Source of the DNA: JAAYUD01 sp963676865
Lineage (GTDB): Bacteria > Bacteroidota > Bacteroidia > Bacteroidales > Bacteroidaceae
Length of the DNA stretch: 64,000 nt
Direction of reading: 5' to 3'
Assembly: GCA_963676865.2 (NCBI GenBank)
Contig: CAXXSS010000001.1
Location: 1,364,001-1,428,000, forward strand
The notes under the pieces are model-generated. The model was not told the DNA's origin, did no database searches, and saw only the letters and a program-made list of their open reading frames with translations. A program made the translations under genes and the position numbers. Numbering within the stretch: position 1 is the stretch's first letter; each line of letters starts with the position of its first letter. Below, one piece after another: positions 25,328-35,353 of this stretch.

Positions 25328-26249
25328 ATTTATTTATTATTTTTTCTTCTACTTCATATAATTCATCAGCAGATAGGCATACTTCCTGTAGAATATTCTC
25401 AATATCTGATGCTTGTATTTTATCAAAGTCCTTCTCTAACGGAGTAATAAAGACTCCCCCCATATCTACAGAAGCCGGACTAATCAAGAGGTTCTCCTCG
25501 CCCTGAGAATAATAACAATCAGGACGATGTTTCTTCCTAGGGAATAATAGAACAGTCCAACTTTCTTCTTTTTTCATTGCCAATATATTCATCATCGGTT
25601 CATCTTCAGCATCTTTTAATTCTAAGGACTGATAATAGAGATTAAACAAATGCTCTGCATCGGCTTTGCTGCTTGCCTCAATCACAAGAAAAGGACAAGG
25701 CATCGTATCCACATGCCACAAGACAGCTTCTTCTATTTCGATTAATTTCTTACGATAATTGATCCATTCTCTTTCGATAGGCATAAAGTCACTATTACCT
25801 GCCTGAAAGTGAGCATGATCGGGAGCAGATGCCCCACATTTTGGTCCATTATAAAATAACGTAAAGCCTTGAAGATAATCGGCTAAGTCGAGCATATCGC
25901 CAAAGCGAGAAATGATTCGTTGCGGAGTATGTTCTTTTTCGGGGATAGTAAGATGACGCGGGAAAATAGGATAAGGATTAATCAATATCTCATAATGCCC
26001 CCCAAAAAGGATACTTTCTTGTTGAGCAGGCCGATTTTCTGCACACAAGAAACATTTACGAGCTTGCAATGAGGCCTTATCAACTTTAGCCGCAGACGAA
26101 AGGATACGTGCAGGGTTGAATTGTACTTTGTACAACAAATGACCAACTTTCAGTTCCTTGACACGAACTTTTCTTAAAGCCTTATAATTTTCGCTCGCTA
26201 CATTCCAAGAAGCAAGTTGATTATCTATCAAAACATCTACCATTTTCAT
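25308..26249 (-). CDS. DUF4922 protein (HIT-like nucleotidyl-transferase fold)
   Basis: 313 residues from the ATG at 26249. The open frame continues to 26282, but that would overlap the upstream gene, while 26249 lies 4 bp after its stop. The middle contains CFLCAENRP, NPYPIFPRHLTIP and CGASAPDHAHFQAG, a His-x-His-x-Gln motif as in HIT and GalT-type phosphorylases or adenylyltransferases, including plant GDP-galactose phosphorylase relatives. This points to a nucleoside-diphosphate-sugar or dinucleotide substrate. Its part in peptidoglycan salvage is not known. Confidence 0.8.
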   Translation of the reverse strand: MKMVDVLIDNQLASWNVASENYKALRKVRVKELKVGHLLYKVQFNPARILSSAAKVDKASLQARKCFLCAENRPAQQESILFGGHYEILINPYPIFPRHLTIPEKEHTPQRIISRFGDMLDLADYLQGFTLFYNGPKCGASAPDHAHFQAGNSDFMPIEREWINYRKKLIEIEEAVLWHVDTMPCPFLVIEASSKADAEHLFNLYYQSLELKDAEDEPMMNILAMKKEESWTVLLFPRKKHRPDCYYSQGEENLLISPASVDMGGVFITPLEKDFDKIQASDIENILQEVCLSADELYEVEEKIINKYGRANN

Positions 26250-26253
26250 CTTT

Positions 26254-27720
26254 CTATGCTTTGTTGAAGGATATTCGAGCATTAAGTTCCCACGTACGAA
26301 TACGGTCTTTATATAGATTATTGTTATTTGTCTTTTCGATGCTCAAAGCTGCATCTGAATTATCCTCCCAGCGGCGACAGCAATAGAGTACATCAAATAT
26401 ACGCCCTATTTGATATATTCTAGAAATATACAATCCGAGAGCATAATCTTCGCCATAGCTAGTATTAGGCAATTTCGTTTCTCGCAAAACGGGAGTATAA
26501 AAAGCGCGAGGAGCACCAAGGCCATTAATGCGAAGAGCATTGTTACGACCATTTTTGGGAGTCCATTCTGCATGATCTATCTTTCCGGGAGGAATCGGAT
26601 TTTTATCCAAATCCGTTAACATATATGTGCCAACTACCATTGCGCAATTCTGCTCATAAAAAGCATCAACAACTTTCTGTAGTGTATGTTCATCCGAATA
26701 AACATCATCGCTATCAAGCTGAACAGCAAATTTTCCACAAGCAGAATCATTGACACCCATATTCCAGCAACCGCCAATGCCCAAATCATTTCTTTCAGGA
26801 ATAATATGTATGAGCCGCTCATCGTTAATCTCACGTATTGCTTCTGTTGTGCCATCAGTAGAATGATTATCAATCACAATGACATTGTATGCAAAAGTCG
26901 TTTGTTGCGATAATGCGCTATGGATAGCATCTCGAATAGTGCGAATACGATTTCTAACAGGAATGATAACAGAAGCTTCCTTTTCAAAAAGCACTTCATC
27001 AAATTTTATTTCTGGGAAATGAGGTGCTAAATAACCACCTACTTCTTTTAGATATTCAGTACAAGCCTTTTCCATCTCAATCTGCGAAGCCCGATTTCTA
27101 GGATCGACATAATCGAATATTTTCTCACCACTCTTTCTATTATCTGTCTCAACCTCGGAATAAAGATATTCATTAATATGGACTAAGGAAGCCTGTTCTG
27201 ACAATTTAAGGCGCAAATCATATAAACCGGCAGCCTGATAATCGGATTTCATCTTTGCAACAGCATCCTTCATTGCCTCTGTGCGAAAAAGAAGTAACGA
27301 TCCAAAATCAAAATCATCACGCAAACTACCCATCTGATAATCAATGACTGGAGATTTAGACTGTAATCCATCGAACGACACTTTATAGTGATCGGCATAC
27401 ACCATTCCGGCAGCACTATCTTGAGCGATACCAACCATTCTCTCCAATGCATATAAGCCCATTTCAAGGTATTGCTCTTTCAGATACAGCAATTTATAAG
27501 GCATTTGACTATGCGCTGCAATCACTTGCATCGTTTTGCTACTCTTCAAATGGTCTATAGTAAGCACACCCATTTCTTTCAAAGCATCAGGGATTTGTTG
27601 ATTAACAGTCCTCAATAATATGATATTGTTAACTATCTTTATCGCTTTCAAGCATGCAACAGTTTTTACTATCTCAGATCCTTCGCTTAAAGGGAGGAAA
27701 CAGTCGACTATTCTTTCCAT
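26254..27720 (-). CDS. Family 2 glycosyltransferase
   Basis: 488 residues. The C-terminal half is a standard GT-A family 2 domain beginning near residue 247: SVIIPVRNRIRTIRDAI, VIVIDNHSTDGT and VQLDSDDVYS, with the Asp-x-Asp-type metal site. The N-terminal half (1-240) looks like a second, divergent GT-A-like domain without clear catalytic motifs. No membrane helices or signal peptide are evident, so it is cytosolic. A synthetic glycosyltransferase inside a degradative operon is odd; the acceptor is unknown. Confidence 0.85.
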   Translation of the reverse strand: MERIVDCFLPLSEGSEIVKTVACLKAIKIVNNIILLRTVNQQIPDALKEMGVLTIDHLKSSKTMQVIAAHSQMPYKLLYLKEQYLEMGLYALERMVGIAQDSAAGMVYADHYKVSFDGLQSKSPVIDYQMGSLRDDFDFGSLLLFRTEAMKDAVAKMKSDYQAAGLYDLRLKLSEQASLVHINEYLYSEVETDNRKSGEKIFDYVDPRNRASQIEMEKACTEYLKEVGGYLAPHFPEIKFDEVLFEKEASVIIPVRNRIRTIRDAIHSALSQQTTFAYNVIVIDNHSTDGTTEAIREINDERLIHIIPERNDLGIGGCWNMGVNDSACGKFAVQLDSDDVYSDEHTLQKVVDAFYEQNCAMVVGTYMLTDLDKNPIPPGKIDHAEWTPKNGRNNALRINGLGAPRAFYTPVLRETKLPNTSYGEDYALGLYISRIYQIGRIFDVLYCCRRWEDNSDAALSIEKTNNNNLYKDRIRTWELNARISFNKA

Positions 27721-27725
27721 ATCAT

Positions 27726-29633
27726 TTAATTATTATGTGAATATACTTGTTTATCTATCTTTAGTTTTCCAACAATACCATCTTCATTTGTAAACAGCAA
27801 TTCTGTTTTACTCAGGGGGACCACAGTATTAATTAATGTATTACCCACTTTATGCTTCCAATAGACTTTGCCGGTCTTCCCGTCTAATCCAAACATCAAT
27901 CCACTCTTTGTGCCGCCAAAGACAATACCTTCCTTCTCTATTTGCATAGAAGGTGCATGTTCGTATCCAAAACCAACATTCGACGCCCAGACCTCTTGAG
28001 GTTTATCTGCCAGAGTAGAATAACAAACAATACTATCATTCATTGTCTTGCTATATATTCTTTTTTTATCGGCCGAGAGTCCTATTGTTTCGCGAACCTG
28101 GCTCTGCAATGTACGCCAAAGTGTTTTCCCCGTTTTTAAATCAATAGCCGAAAGTGCCCGTTGCGGATCAGCAATAAATACTTTATTATGAGCAGCTACC
28201 GGCCATACAGCAGCCGGAGAATAATGCATTCCCGGATGACATCCTGTCCATTTCCAAATGAGTTTCCCTGTCGAACGATCTAATGCATAAAGAGTATTAT
28301 CCCATGCACCGAATATAACCTTATCGGAAGTAACAAGCGGTTTAGTCTCTATGTATCCTTTTATACCTACGTATTTCCATATTTCGGTTCCATCTTTCAC
28401 TCGAATAGCTCTCATACAATGATCACTGGCTCCCACATAAGCGATTCCTTTCCTTATATCAACAGCTCCCAACACTGAAGCACCAGCATCGATATGCCAA
28501 CACAATTTCCCGGTTTCTGCATTAATACCATATATTTTACTATTGGCAGTGCCCACCACTAAAACATTCTTACTAACCGCAGGTGTTCCTAGAATACGCC
28601 CATCACCATTAAATTTCCATCTTTCAACTCCATTGGCGAGAGAGTAGCAAACCACATTCCCTTTATTATCACCTGTATAAACAAATTTGCCATATACAAC
28701 TGGAGAACTGTAAATACCTATACGAGACTTGACAACCCAATCTTCATGAACAGCCGAATAATCACGATTCACACTAAAATCAGGTCGAAGTTCTTTAGAA
28801 CCAGGGGCTTCAGTATAGTATGATTTAGTAAGCGAAATAGCACCCCAACGGTGACGTGGAGAGCCTATAAGGTGTTGATAAACAATCAAGGAATCGGGAG
28901 TTACATCGTATTCACTATAACCGCCGACTTTCGCATTTCCACGAAGGGTAGATCGATTAAGAAAGCCAGGAATCCCATCATAGAGAAAGAAACGATTACT
29001 ATGATAATGTCCTCCTAAAAAGGCTTTCACAGGATACATTCTTACGGCATCGGTAACATCAAAACAATTGTCCACATCATCCGGTAACATAGGATAGTGA
29101 GTCACCAAAAAGACAGGTTTACCAGCCTTACCGTTTATTTCCAACTTTTGCTTTATCCAATCCAAATCTTCGGGTGCTACATGTCCCAAGGCCATTCGAA
29201 TAATAGGTCCCGTATTAAATCCTAAGAACAGAAATCCCTTATGTTCAAGTTTAAATCGTTCATAACCAAATATCTTCTTAAAATCATTACAACCGCTTTC
29301 ACTCCATTTGGTATCATGATTACCCATTACAATATAGAAAGGACGATTCAGTTTGTCCAAAACATCTTTGGCTATTCGAAGAGAAGCACCATCACCTTCA
29401 TCGGCAATATCACCGGTCACCAATACAAAATCGAGACTATCGGTCCTATTTATCTGCGCCACAGAATTCTTCAGGTCTTGAATAGCATTAGAATCAAAGG
29501 CTCGGATATGGACATCGGTTATTAAGGCAAAGCGAAAAGAACTTTGCGCCGATAGGTTTGATGCCAATGCTAAGGTCACTACGAGGAACAAACACCGCAT
29601 CTTGTTATTTAAAAGAGAGCCTTGCCTCATCAT
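27726..29633 (-). CDS. Secreted metallophosphoesterase fused to a PQQ-type beta-propeller
   Basis: 635 residues with a signal peptide (about 1-30). The N-terminal calcineurin-like domain has all metal motifs: ITDVHI (DxH), TGDIADEGD, MGNHDTKW, THYPM and GGHYHSNRF. From about residue 310 the chain changes to repeated blades such as VYTGDNKGNVVCYSLANGVERW and KIYGINAETGKLCWHID, the PQQ-like propeller pattern. The substrate is unknown; a phosphodiester, for example in wall polymers, would be plausible. The start overlaps the stop of the upstream gene by 4 bp. Confidence 0.86.
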   Translation of the reverse strand: MMRQGSLLNNKMRCLFLVVTLALASNLSAQSSFRFALITDVHIRAFDSNAIQDLKNSVAQINRTDSLDFVLVTGDIADEGDGASLRIAKDVLDKLNRPFYIVMGNHDTKWSESGCNDFKKIFGYERFKLEHKGFLFLGFNTGPIIRMALGHVAPEDLDWIKQKLEINGKAGKPVFLVTHYPMLPDDVDNCFDVTDAVRMYPVKAFLGGHYHSNRFFLYDGIPGFLNRSTLRGNAKVGGYSEYDVTPDSLIVYQHLIGSPRHRWGAISLTKSYYTEAPGSKELRPDFSVNRDYSAVHEDWVVKSRIGIYSSPVVYGKFVYTGDNKGNVVCYSLANGVERWKFNGDGRILGTPAVSKNVLVVGTANSKIYGINAETGKLCWHIDAGASVLGAVDIRKGIAYVGASDHCMRAIRVKDGTEIWKYVGIKGYIETKPLVTSDKVIFGAWDNTLYALDRSTGKLIWKWTGCHPGMHYSPAAVWPVAAHNKVFIADPQRALSAIDLKTGKTLWRTLQSQVRETIGLSADKKRIYSKTMNDSIVCYSTLADKPQEVWASNVGFGYEHAPSMQIEKEGIVFGGTKSGLMFGLDGKTGKVYWKHKVGNTLINTVVPLSKTELLFTNEDGIVGKLKIDKQVYSHNN

Positions 29634-32600
29634 TTCTTTTCGTCATTTAAATATTGCAAAACCATTTTCATCACATCTTCACGTTCAGTCGCAACCTTGA
29701 GCGATTCGAACGGGAATCCTAGTACGACAGTCCGATAATGATCTTTTTCTGAACCCCCAAATACTACACCGGCACTAAGATTATTCTCTGGATATCGAAA
29801 TGCCGTATATGCGCAAGAATCAGCTGGCTCGATAGCATCAGGAGACTCCACAACATAAGACTCTTCATTAGGCAAATTGTAATAAGTATAAACCGTATTG
29901 GACTCGGTCAATGGTGAAACAACCGTTTTTACTCGGCCAGTTAAAGCCGCCTGACCGGCACGCCATTTATATTTCAATATCTGTTCAGCAAAATCCTTAT
30001 CCGATTTTAATGAAGAGGCCAAAGGGTTTAACCAAAGATCAGTTGCAACAAAAGCACCTGACACAAAAAGACATCCACCGGAATGGCAATATGTCGTCAG
30101 TTCATTCTGCAAATCTGAAGAAAAAGTCTTGTACATCAAAGGTGTTACGCCACCACGTCCCATCTTAGTTTGCTTTTCTTTACCCAATATTAAATCCACC
30201 GCACAGTAGTCCGCAGTCATTAAATGGTCTCGTACAGTCGCCGCTTCGCTTGCAGAAGTAAAACTATACCCGCATTTAAGAATGGCGGCGCCATGAACCG
30301 ATGGGTAATCGAAATTATTGCCGGCAATGACCAGGGTTTCATAATTACCATAACTATCACCAAAGCCTGCCGAATCATCATGGGTCCAAGGAATCTTGCG
30401 ACGAAATTCTTTCATCTTCCCTATATAGCTAATGTCCTTTATATAAGGGACACCATGATCTTTATCATCAAGGAAACCAGCCAAAGAATCAGCATCAGCA
30501 GTAAAATCATCGGGAGCACTGAGGCGGTCGAAGCCATTAACCACCAAAACGGGCTTTACTTTTGAAGAAGAAGAAATACCTGCGGATAACACTTCAGAAG
30601 GAAAACTTTCTCCTCCCTTGTTCAATGCCGAGACTTTGAAACTACAAACCACATCTTTAGGGACTTTATAGGAAAAAGCACTCTTCTTCACAACTGTTCC
30701 ATTATCAAAATCGCCATTACCGATTCTAACATAGACTTTATATTTTTCTGCCTTTGCTGTCGGTTCGAGCGGATCGTCTACAGGTGACCAAGTCAATACA
30801 GCCTCATCCTTTTTACTTAACCCAATAGCAAAATGATCTACAGGAAGAGGTTGAACGACATATTCCGTATTATTCTCATTCGACAAGAACCGTAATATAC
30901 CTTTGTATATAGCTCTACCAACCGTAAAACGGAAACGAGGATCGAGTCCATATCTCATATCGGCAAAATTCTCGTGCGACATAAATTCCAATAACATCGC
31001 AGGGACTTTTGGAACACGAGCTTCATAATACGATTGGTTCCACATTCCACGACGACTCCATTTAGGTTCATACAAACGGCGAATATCATTCACAATATTA
31101 GTCATTACCAAATCAGTCAAGTCACGACTTGCATACCTAGAAGTTCCATCGGCAAATTTGCCTCCATATCCAGCCGTCTGATAAATACCTAAAGTACCAA
31201 TAATCGAATCTCCATATACTGTCCCAGCATCTGTATGAAAAGCAAAAGACATATCGATGGGGATATTAAGTCCTTTCTCATCCGGAACGGCTTTCGAACC
31301 TCCAGCTAAGTAGTTCACCCATAGTCCCCGACTACGATAATCGTCGGTATAATCATCTGTTCCTTTGCTTTGAGAATAAATACTATCGGGTATACCCGCC
31401 CATTGCATCCAATAGCGAGCACCTTCCGTATAACGGGGATAACCACTTACTTCATATGGATAATTCAGTTTCGGTTGATAAGCATTTCTAGCAACTCTAT
31501 GACCGTCCGCAGCCTTTGTATCAGCAATAATAGCATCTCCATAAGGACGACGAGCAATATTTCCTAGACCACCTCCGAATTTTACAGCATCTGCTGTCAC
31601 TATACAGCCAGCCTTTTTCGAGTAATTACTGAGAACGACCTTTCCTTTCTCTCCTTTATCAAAAGCAAATGTCCCAAGATATATCCATGTACCTCCTCCC
31701 ATCTTTTGATTGACAAGAAATGATGTCTGGCCGTCTTTATGATAAATAGTATAAAGAGCATCTTTAGTACTATTAGGTAACGTTTTATAAGAGACATATA
31801 CAGCATACTCTCTCTCTTTGGATATATTAGGAATCCACTCTGCAATACTAACATCATTCTTATTAGCAGAAGTATTCACTTGACGATAAGTTCCTTCGCA
31901 AAAAGGATTTTCAACGTCTATGTATTTTTCTTTTGTATAAGCAAAGCCACAAGATTCTCCTTTTTGCCAAGTTTTACTTCCATCCTTTTCCTGATAAATA
32001 GAAGGCGCAGCCAATTTACCATCATTATCTACAATGACTTCATAAGGATTACAATCACGTTCCCTCGGTAAAAGAACCGTGGCCCCTGCATTTTCAAGCA
32101 TAGGTACTACATAAGGCAGCACATAACTTTGAGGAAAAAGATCTTCTACAGATTCAAAAAGACGGGCACGTTGCCACTCCCAGCGGGCCAATCCTTGTTC
32201 ATAATAAAGCCCATGACTTTGCCACATTGCTATATGTCGATTCAATAGCCCCTTTGTGGGTCTAAAAGGATCAGAAACACGAGTGATAAGAGGAACTGTA
32301 CATGGATTAGAAAAGGTCTGTTTCGATCTGGAAGAAGCTTCCTGATAAATACGCGGTACAAGGTCTTTTATAGACTTACCAGTAGTGAAAACTTCCACAG
32401 TATAACCATTGAACCTTTCCGGAAGAATTTGCTGTAATTCATGATAGATACTGTTAACATTCTCGGTTCGAAAAGGAATATAGGAACAATTCACATTGGC
32501 AAAAAGCACCAATTCCTTTTGAGACACATCAACCTTTGTGGAGTCAATGACAATCTTTCCAATACTGATTTCCGTACTATAAGAGCTGAGCAATCGTCCC

Positions 32601-32704
32601 ATAGGGACAAGCTCTGTTTTCGTCAGCGACTGTTGTGCCCTCGAAGATACAGAGCAAAACAGAGTGAAAATCATAATACAAACAAATAAAAAAAGTCTTT
32701 TCAT
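29630..32704 (-). CDS. Large secreted protein: golvesin-like, amidase-like and FN3 domains
   Basis: 1024 residues with a signal peptide (1-24). In order: an N-terminal region of uncertain fold; a golvesin-C-like carbohydrate-binding module (about 264-385); a region resembling zinc N-acetylmuramoyl-L-alanine amidases (about 450-620, with AFHTDAG and EARVPKVPAMLLEFMSHENF); a fibronectin III domain (about 625-705); and a C-terminal domain of unknown type. Relatives are often labelled xanthan lyase without evidence. In this operon a wall amidase removing peptides before NamZ acts is the simplest reading. Confidence 0.75.
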   Translation of the reverse strand: MKRLFLFVCIMIFTLFCSVSSRAQQSLTKTELVPMGRLLSSYSTEISIGKIVIDSTKVDVSQKELVLFANVNCSYIPFRTENVNSIYHELQQILPERFNGYTVEVFTTGKSIKDLVPRIYQEASSRSKQTFSNPCTVPLITRVSDPFRPTKGLLNRHIAMWQSHGLYYEQGLARWEWQRARLFESVEDLFPQSYVLPYVVPMLENAGATVLLPRERDCNPYEVIVDNDGKLAAPSIYQEKDGSKTWQKGESCGFAYTKEKYIDVENPFCEGTYRQVNTSANKNDVSIAEWIPNISKEREYAVYVSYKTLPNSTKDALYTIYHKDGQTSFLVNQKMGGGTWIYLGTFAFDKGEKGKVVLSNYSKKAGCIVTADAVKFGGGLGNIARRPYGDAIIADTKAADGHRVARNAYQPKLNYPYEVSGYPRYTEGARYWMQWAGIPDSIYSQSKGTDDYTDDYRSRGLWVNYLAGGSKAVPDEKGLNIPIDMSFAFHTDAGTVYGDSIIGTLGIYQTAGYGGKFADGTSRYASRDLTDLVMTNIVNDIRRLYEPKWSRRGMWNQSYYEARVPKVPAMLLEFMSHENFADMRYGLDPRFRFTVGRAIYKGILRFLSNENNTEYVVQPLPVDHFAIGLSKKDEAVLTWSPVDDPLEPTAKAEKYKVYVRIGNGDFDNGTVVKKSAFSYKVPKDVVCSFKVSALNKGGESFPSEVLSAGISSSSKVKPVLVVNGFDRLSAPDDFTADADSLAGFLDDKDHGVPYIKDISYIGKMKEFRRKIPWTHDDSAGFGDSYGNYETLVIAGNNFDYPSVHGAAILKCGYSFTSASEAATVRDHLMTADYCAVDLILGKEKQTKMGRGGVTPLMYKTFSSDLQNELTTYCHSGGCLFVSGAFVATDLWLNPLASSLKSDKDFAEQILKYKWRAGQAALTGRVKTVVSPLTESNTVYTYYNLPNEESYVVESPDAIEPADSCAYTAFRYPENNLSAGVVFGGSEKDHYRTVVLGFPFESLKVATEREDVMKMVLQYLNDEKK

Positions 32705-32714
32705 GATTCGTATT

Positions 32715-34157
32715 TCAATTTTTTCTTTTAATCAACAAACACAATCCCAAAAAGGTAAAAGAGGCATTGAATATTAGCAACTCATAACTGAACTTATAAC
32801 CGCCAAACCAACGTTCTGAATTAACATCCAGGATATAACAAAGTATAGGCGAAAGAATAGCGACATAAGGAATGAATCTATCACGTACTTTTGCTTTGGT
32901 TAATATGCCAAAAGCAAACAATCCCAATATCGGACCGTAAGTATAGCTTGCCAATTTATAAACAGCATCTATCACACTGGTATTATTTAATAGTCCGAAG
33001 ATGAAAATTACTCCCCCCATAACTATCGCCATAATAACATGAACATGTTTTCGGGTTTGGGTGAGTTTCTTTTCATCTAGCCCTTTCGTATGAAGGATAT
33101 CTACTGTGAAGGAAGTAGTAAGTGCCGTTAGTGCAGAGCCGGCAGCAGAGTAAGCCGCTGAAATAAGACCTACAATGAACAGAATACCGACTATGGCAGG
33201 GAAATAGTTGCTTGAAGCGACTGTTGGAAATAGTTTATCTCCCGTCTCCTTAATACCCATCTTATGGGCAAAAATATAAAGAAGAACACCCAGCATTAAA
33301 AAAAGCAAATTGATAAAGAACTGACATAAACCGCTAGTAATAATATTCTTTTGCGAATCATGGAAATTTTTGCAGCTCAAATTGCGCTGCATCATATCTT
33401 GATCTAGCCCAGTCATGGCAATCATCATAAAAATGCCTGCAAGAAACTGTTTAAAGAAATATCGTTTATCATTAACATCATCGAAAAAGAAAAGTTGACT
33501 CATGTCGCTTCCTGTGATAGACTTCACCATACCTCCGAAGTTCATATCCAATTTACAAGAGATATAATAGATACAAAGCACCACCGAAACGATAAGGCAG
33601 AGGGTTTTCAACGAATCAGTCCATATAATTGATTTCACACCTCCACGGAATGTATATAGCCATACCAAAGCTACAGTAATTATAACATTGAGCAAGAATG
33701 GCAGATGATAAGGGTCAAACACCAACAGTTGAAGTGTGAGGCAAACCAAGAACAGACGTACCGCCGCCCCCAACATCTTTGAAACAAAAAAGAACCAAGC
33801 ACCTGTCTTATGAGACAGTATACCAAAACGATTATCCAAATATTGATATATCGAGATAAGATTCATCTTATAGAATAGGGGGATAAGTACGAAAGCTATT
33901 ATTAATTGACCGACGATGAATCCTAACACCATTTGCAAATAAGCAAAACCATTTGTCGCTACCATACCCGGCACCGATACAAAAGTAACGCCAGAGATGA
34001 AAGACCCTATCATAGCAAATGCTACAACGTACCATTTCGACTTCCGATTGCCGACAAAGAAACCTTCATTATCAGCCTTTCTACCAGCTATATAAGACAC
34101 TGTAAAAAGAATGGAAAAATAGGCAATAATAGTAATAATAATAGTACTTGGACTCAT
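32715..34157 (-). CDS. Sodium:solute symporter (SSS family)
   Basis: 480 residues with about thirteen hydrophobic helices in the SSS/LeuT-type fold. Family segments include GFFVGNRKSKWYVVAFAMIGSFISGVTF near the N-terminus, the TFRGGVKSIIWTDSLK block, and AYSAAGSALTALTTSFTVDIL (the sodium-site region). Members move sugars, sialic acid, amino acids or carboxylates with Na+. Operon position suggests a cell-wall breakdown product as substrate, giving three possible importers in one transcript together with the MurT- and AmpG-like proteins. Confidence 0.9.
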   Translation of the reverse strand: MSPSTIIITIIAYFSILFTVSYIAGRKADNEGFFVGNRKSKWYVVAFAMIGSFISGVTFVSVPGMVATNGFAYLQMVLGFIVGQLIIAFVLIPLFYKMNLISIYQYLDNRFGILSHKTGAWFFFVSKMLGAAVRLFLVCLTLQLLVFDPYHLPFLLNVIITVALVWLYTFRGGVKSIIWTDSLKTLCLIVSVVLCIYYISCKLDMNFGGMVKSITGSDMSQLFFFDDVNDKRYFFKQFLAGIFMMIAMTGLDQDMMQRNLSCKNFHDSQKNIITSGLCQFFINLLFLMLGVLLYIFAHKMGIKETGDKLFPTVASSNYFPAIVGILFIVGLISAAYSAAGSALTALTTSFTVDILHTKGLDEKKLTQTRKHVHVIMAIVMGGVIFIFGLLNNTSVIDAVYKLASYTYGPILGLFAFGILTKAKVRDRFIPYVAILSPILCYILDVNSERWFGGYKFSYELLIFNASFTFLGLCLLIKRKN

Positions 34158-34186
34158 CGTTAAAAGGTTTTAGAGTTTATGGAATA

Positions 34187-35353
34187 TTATTCTTTGTACA
34201 GCAGATAAGGTTGACGTTGATGCTTGAATTTTTTTACATCATCCTGCCATTTGGCTTCAATTTGCTGGGCACTCTTGCCTTCTTCTATCATAGAGCGCAC
34301 ATAGTCCACACCTATGAGTTTTTCAAAAAAAGGAGTGAAGAATTTATCTTTCATCTTCATCTTTTTGTAGGCATCTATCAGATAACTTAGGTCTACACCT
34401 TTCTTATATATGACAGTCTCATTGATAGAACTCAAATTTTTACCATAACAACGTTTGCCAAGCAATGGCGGATTCTTAGCTCCAGGACGACTTGCCGGTG
34501 TAAAAGAATAAGGATAGCCTTTCATATCAGGATGTCCATAAATCTGAAAAGGAAGTGTCGTACCACGTCCTACACTCACCGGAGTTGCTTCAAAATAACA
34601 GAGTGAGGGATATAGATAGATTGATTTCATATTAGGAAGATTAGGCGACGGAGCGACCGGCAATCTATACTTGGTACGGTGTGTATAATTTAAACACTTC
34701 ACAACAGTGAGGGGGCATTTATGATGCTCGGGCAACCAATGTTCACCGTTCACCATCAAAGCCAATTCTCCAAGGGTCATACCGTGTACAACAGGAATCG
34801 GCAAATAGCCTACACCCGATTTATATTTCATATTCAGTATCGGACCATCTACATAAAAACCATTTGGATTGGGGCGATCTAAAATAATCATTCGGGTATT
34901 ATGAATAGCGCAAGCGTTCATCATTTTGACCATTGAAATATAATAGGTGTAGAAACGAAGTCCCACATCTTGAATATCAACCACAAGCAAGTCAATCTTC
35001 TGCATCACTTTGTCTTCTGGTGTCCCGTTATTGCCATTATACAAAGAATAAATAGGCACCCCAGTCTTTTCATCTACACTGCTGGATACATGTTCTCCGG
35101 CATCAGCATTGCCTCGAAAGCCATGCTCGGGTGAAAAAACAGCAACTACATTAACTCTATTTTCCAATAAAAGATCAAGAGTCAACTTTCCATTCACTCT
35201 TCCCGATTTATTAGAAAACAAACCTACTTTGTGTCCTTTCAACAAAGGTAAATAAGAACTTATTCGAGCAGCACCTACTGTTACATTTTGAGCATATACA
35301 TGCCCCAAAGCAATGGAACACAATAAAATAATAAGAACTAGCGGTTTCTTCAT
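34187..35353 (-). CDS. namZ: NamZ-type exo-beta-N-acetylmuramidase (DUF1343), copy 2
   Basis: 388 residues with a signal peptide ending near VYAQ. It shares the DUF1343 landmarks of copy 1: VGLFSNKSGRVNGKL, FSPEHGFRGNADAGEH, VPIYSLYNGN and DLLVVDIQDVGLRFYTYYISM. Differences include the GLFSNKSG loop and a shorter C-terminal part, so the two are old paralogues and not a recent duplication. It is the first gene of the operon, 68 nt after a candidate promoter. Activity on MurNAc termini is inferred from the family. Confidence 0.88.
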   Translation of the reverse strand: MKKPLVLIILLCSIALGHVYAQNVTVGAARISSYLPLLKGHKVGLFSNKSGRVNGKLTLDLLLENRVNVVAVFSPEHGFRGNADAGEHVSSSVDEKTGVPIYSLYNGNNGTPEDKVMQKIDLLVVDIQDVGLRFYTYYISMVKMMNACAIHNTRMIILDRPNPNGFYVDGPILNMKYKSGVGYLPIPVVHGMTLGELALMVNGEHWLPEHHKCPLTVVKCLNYTHRTKYRLPVAPSPNLPNMKSIYLYPSLCYFEATPVSVGRGTTLPFQIYGHPDMKGYPYSFTPASRPGAKNPPLLGKRCYGKNLSSINETVIYKKGVDLSYLIDAYKKMKMKDKFFTPFFEKLIGVDYVRSMIEEGKSAQQIEAKWQDDVKKFKHQRQPYLLYKE

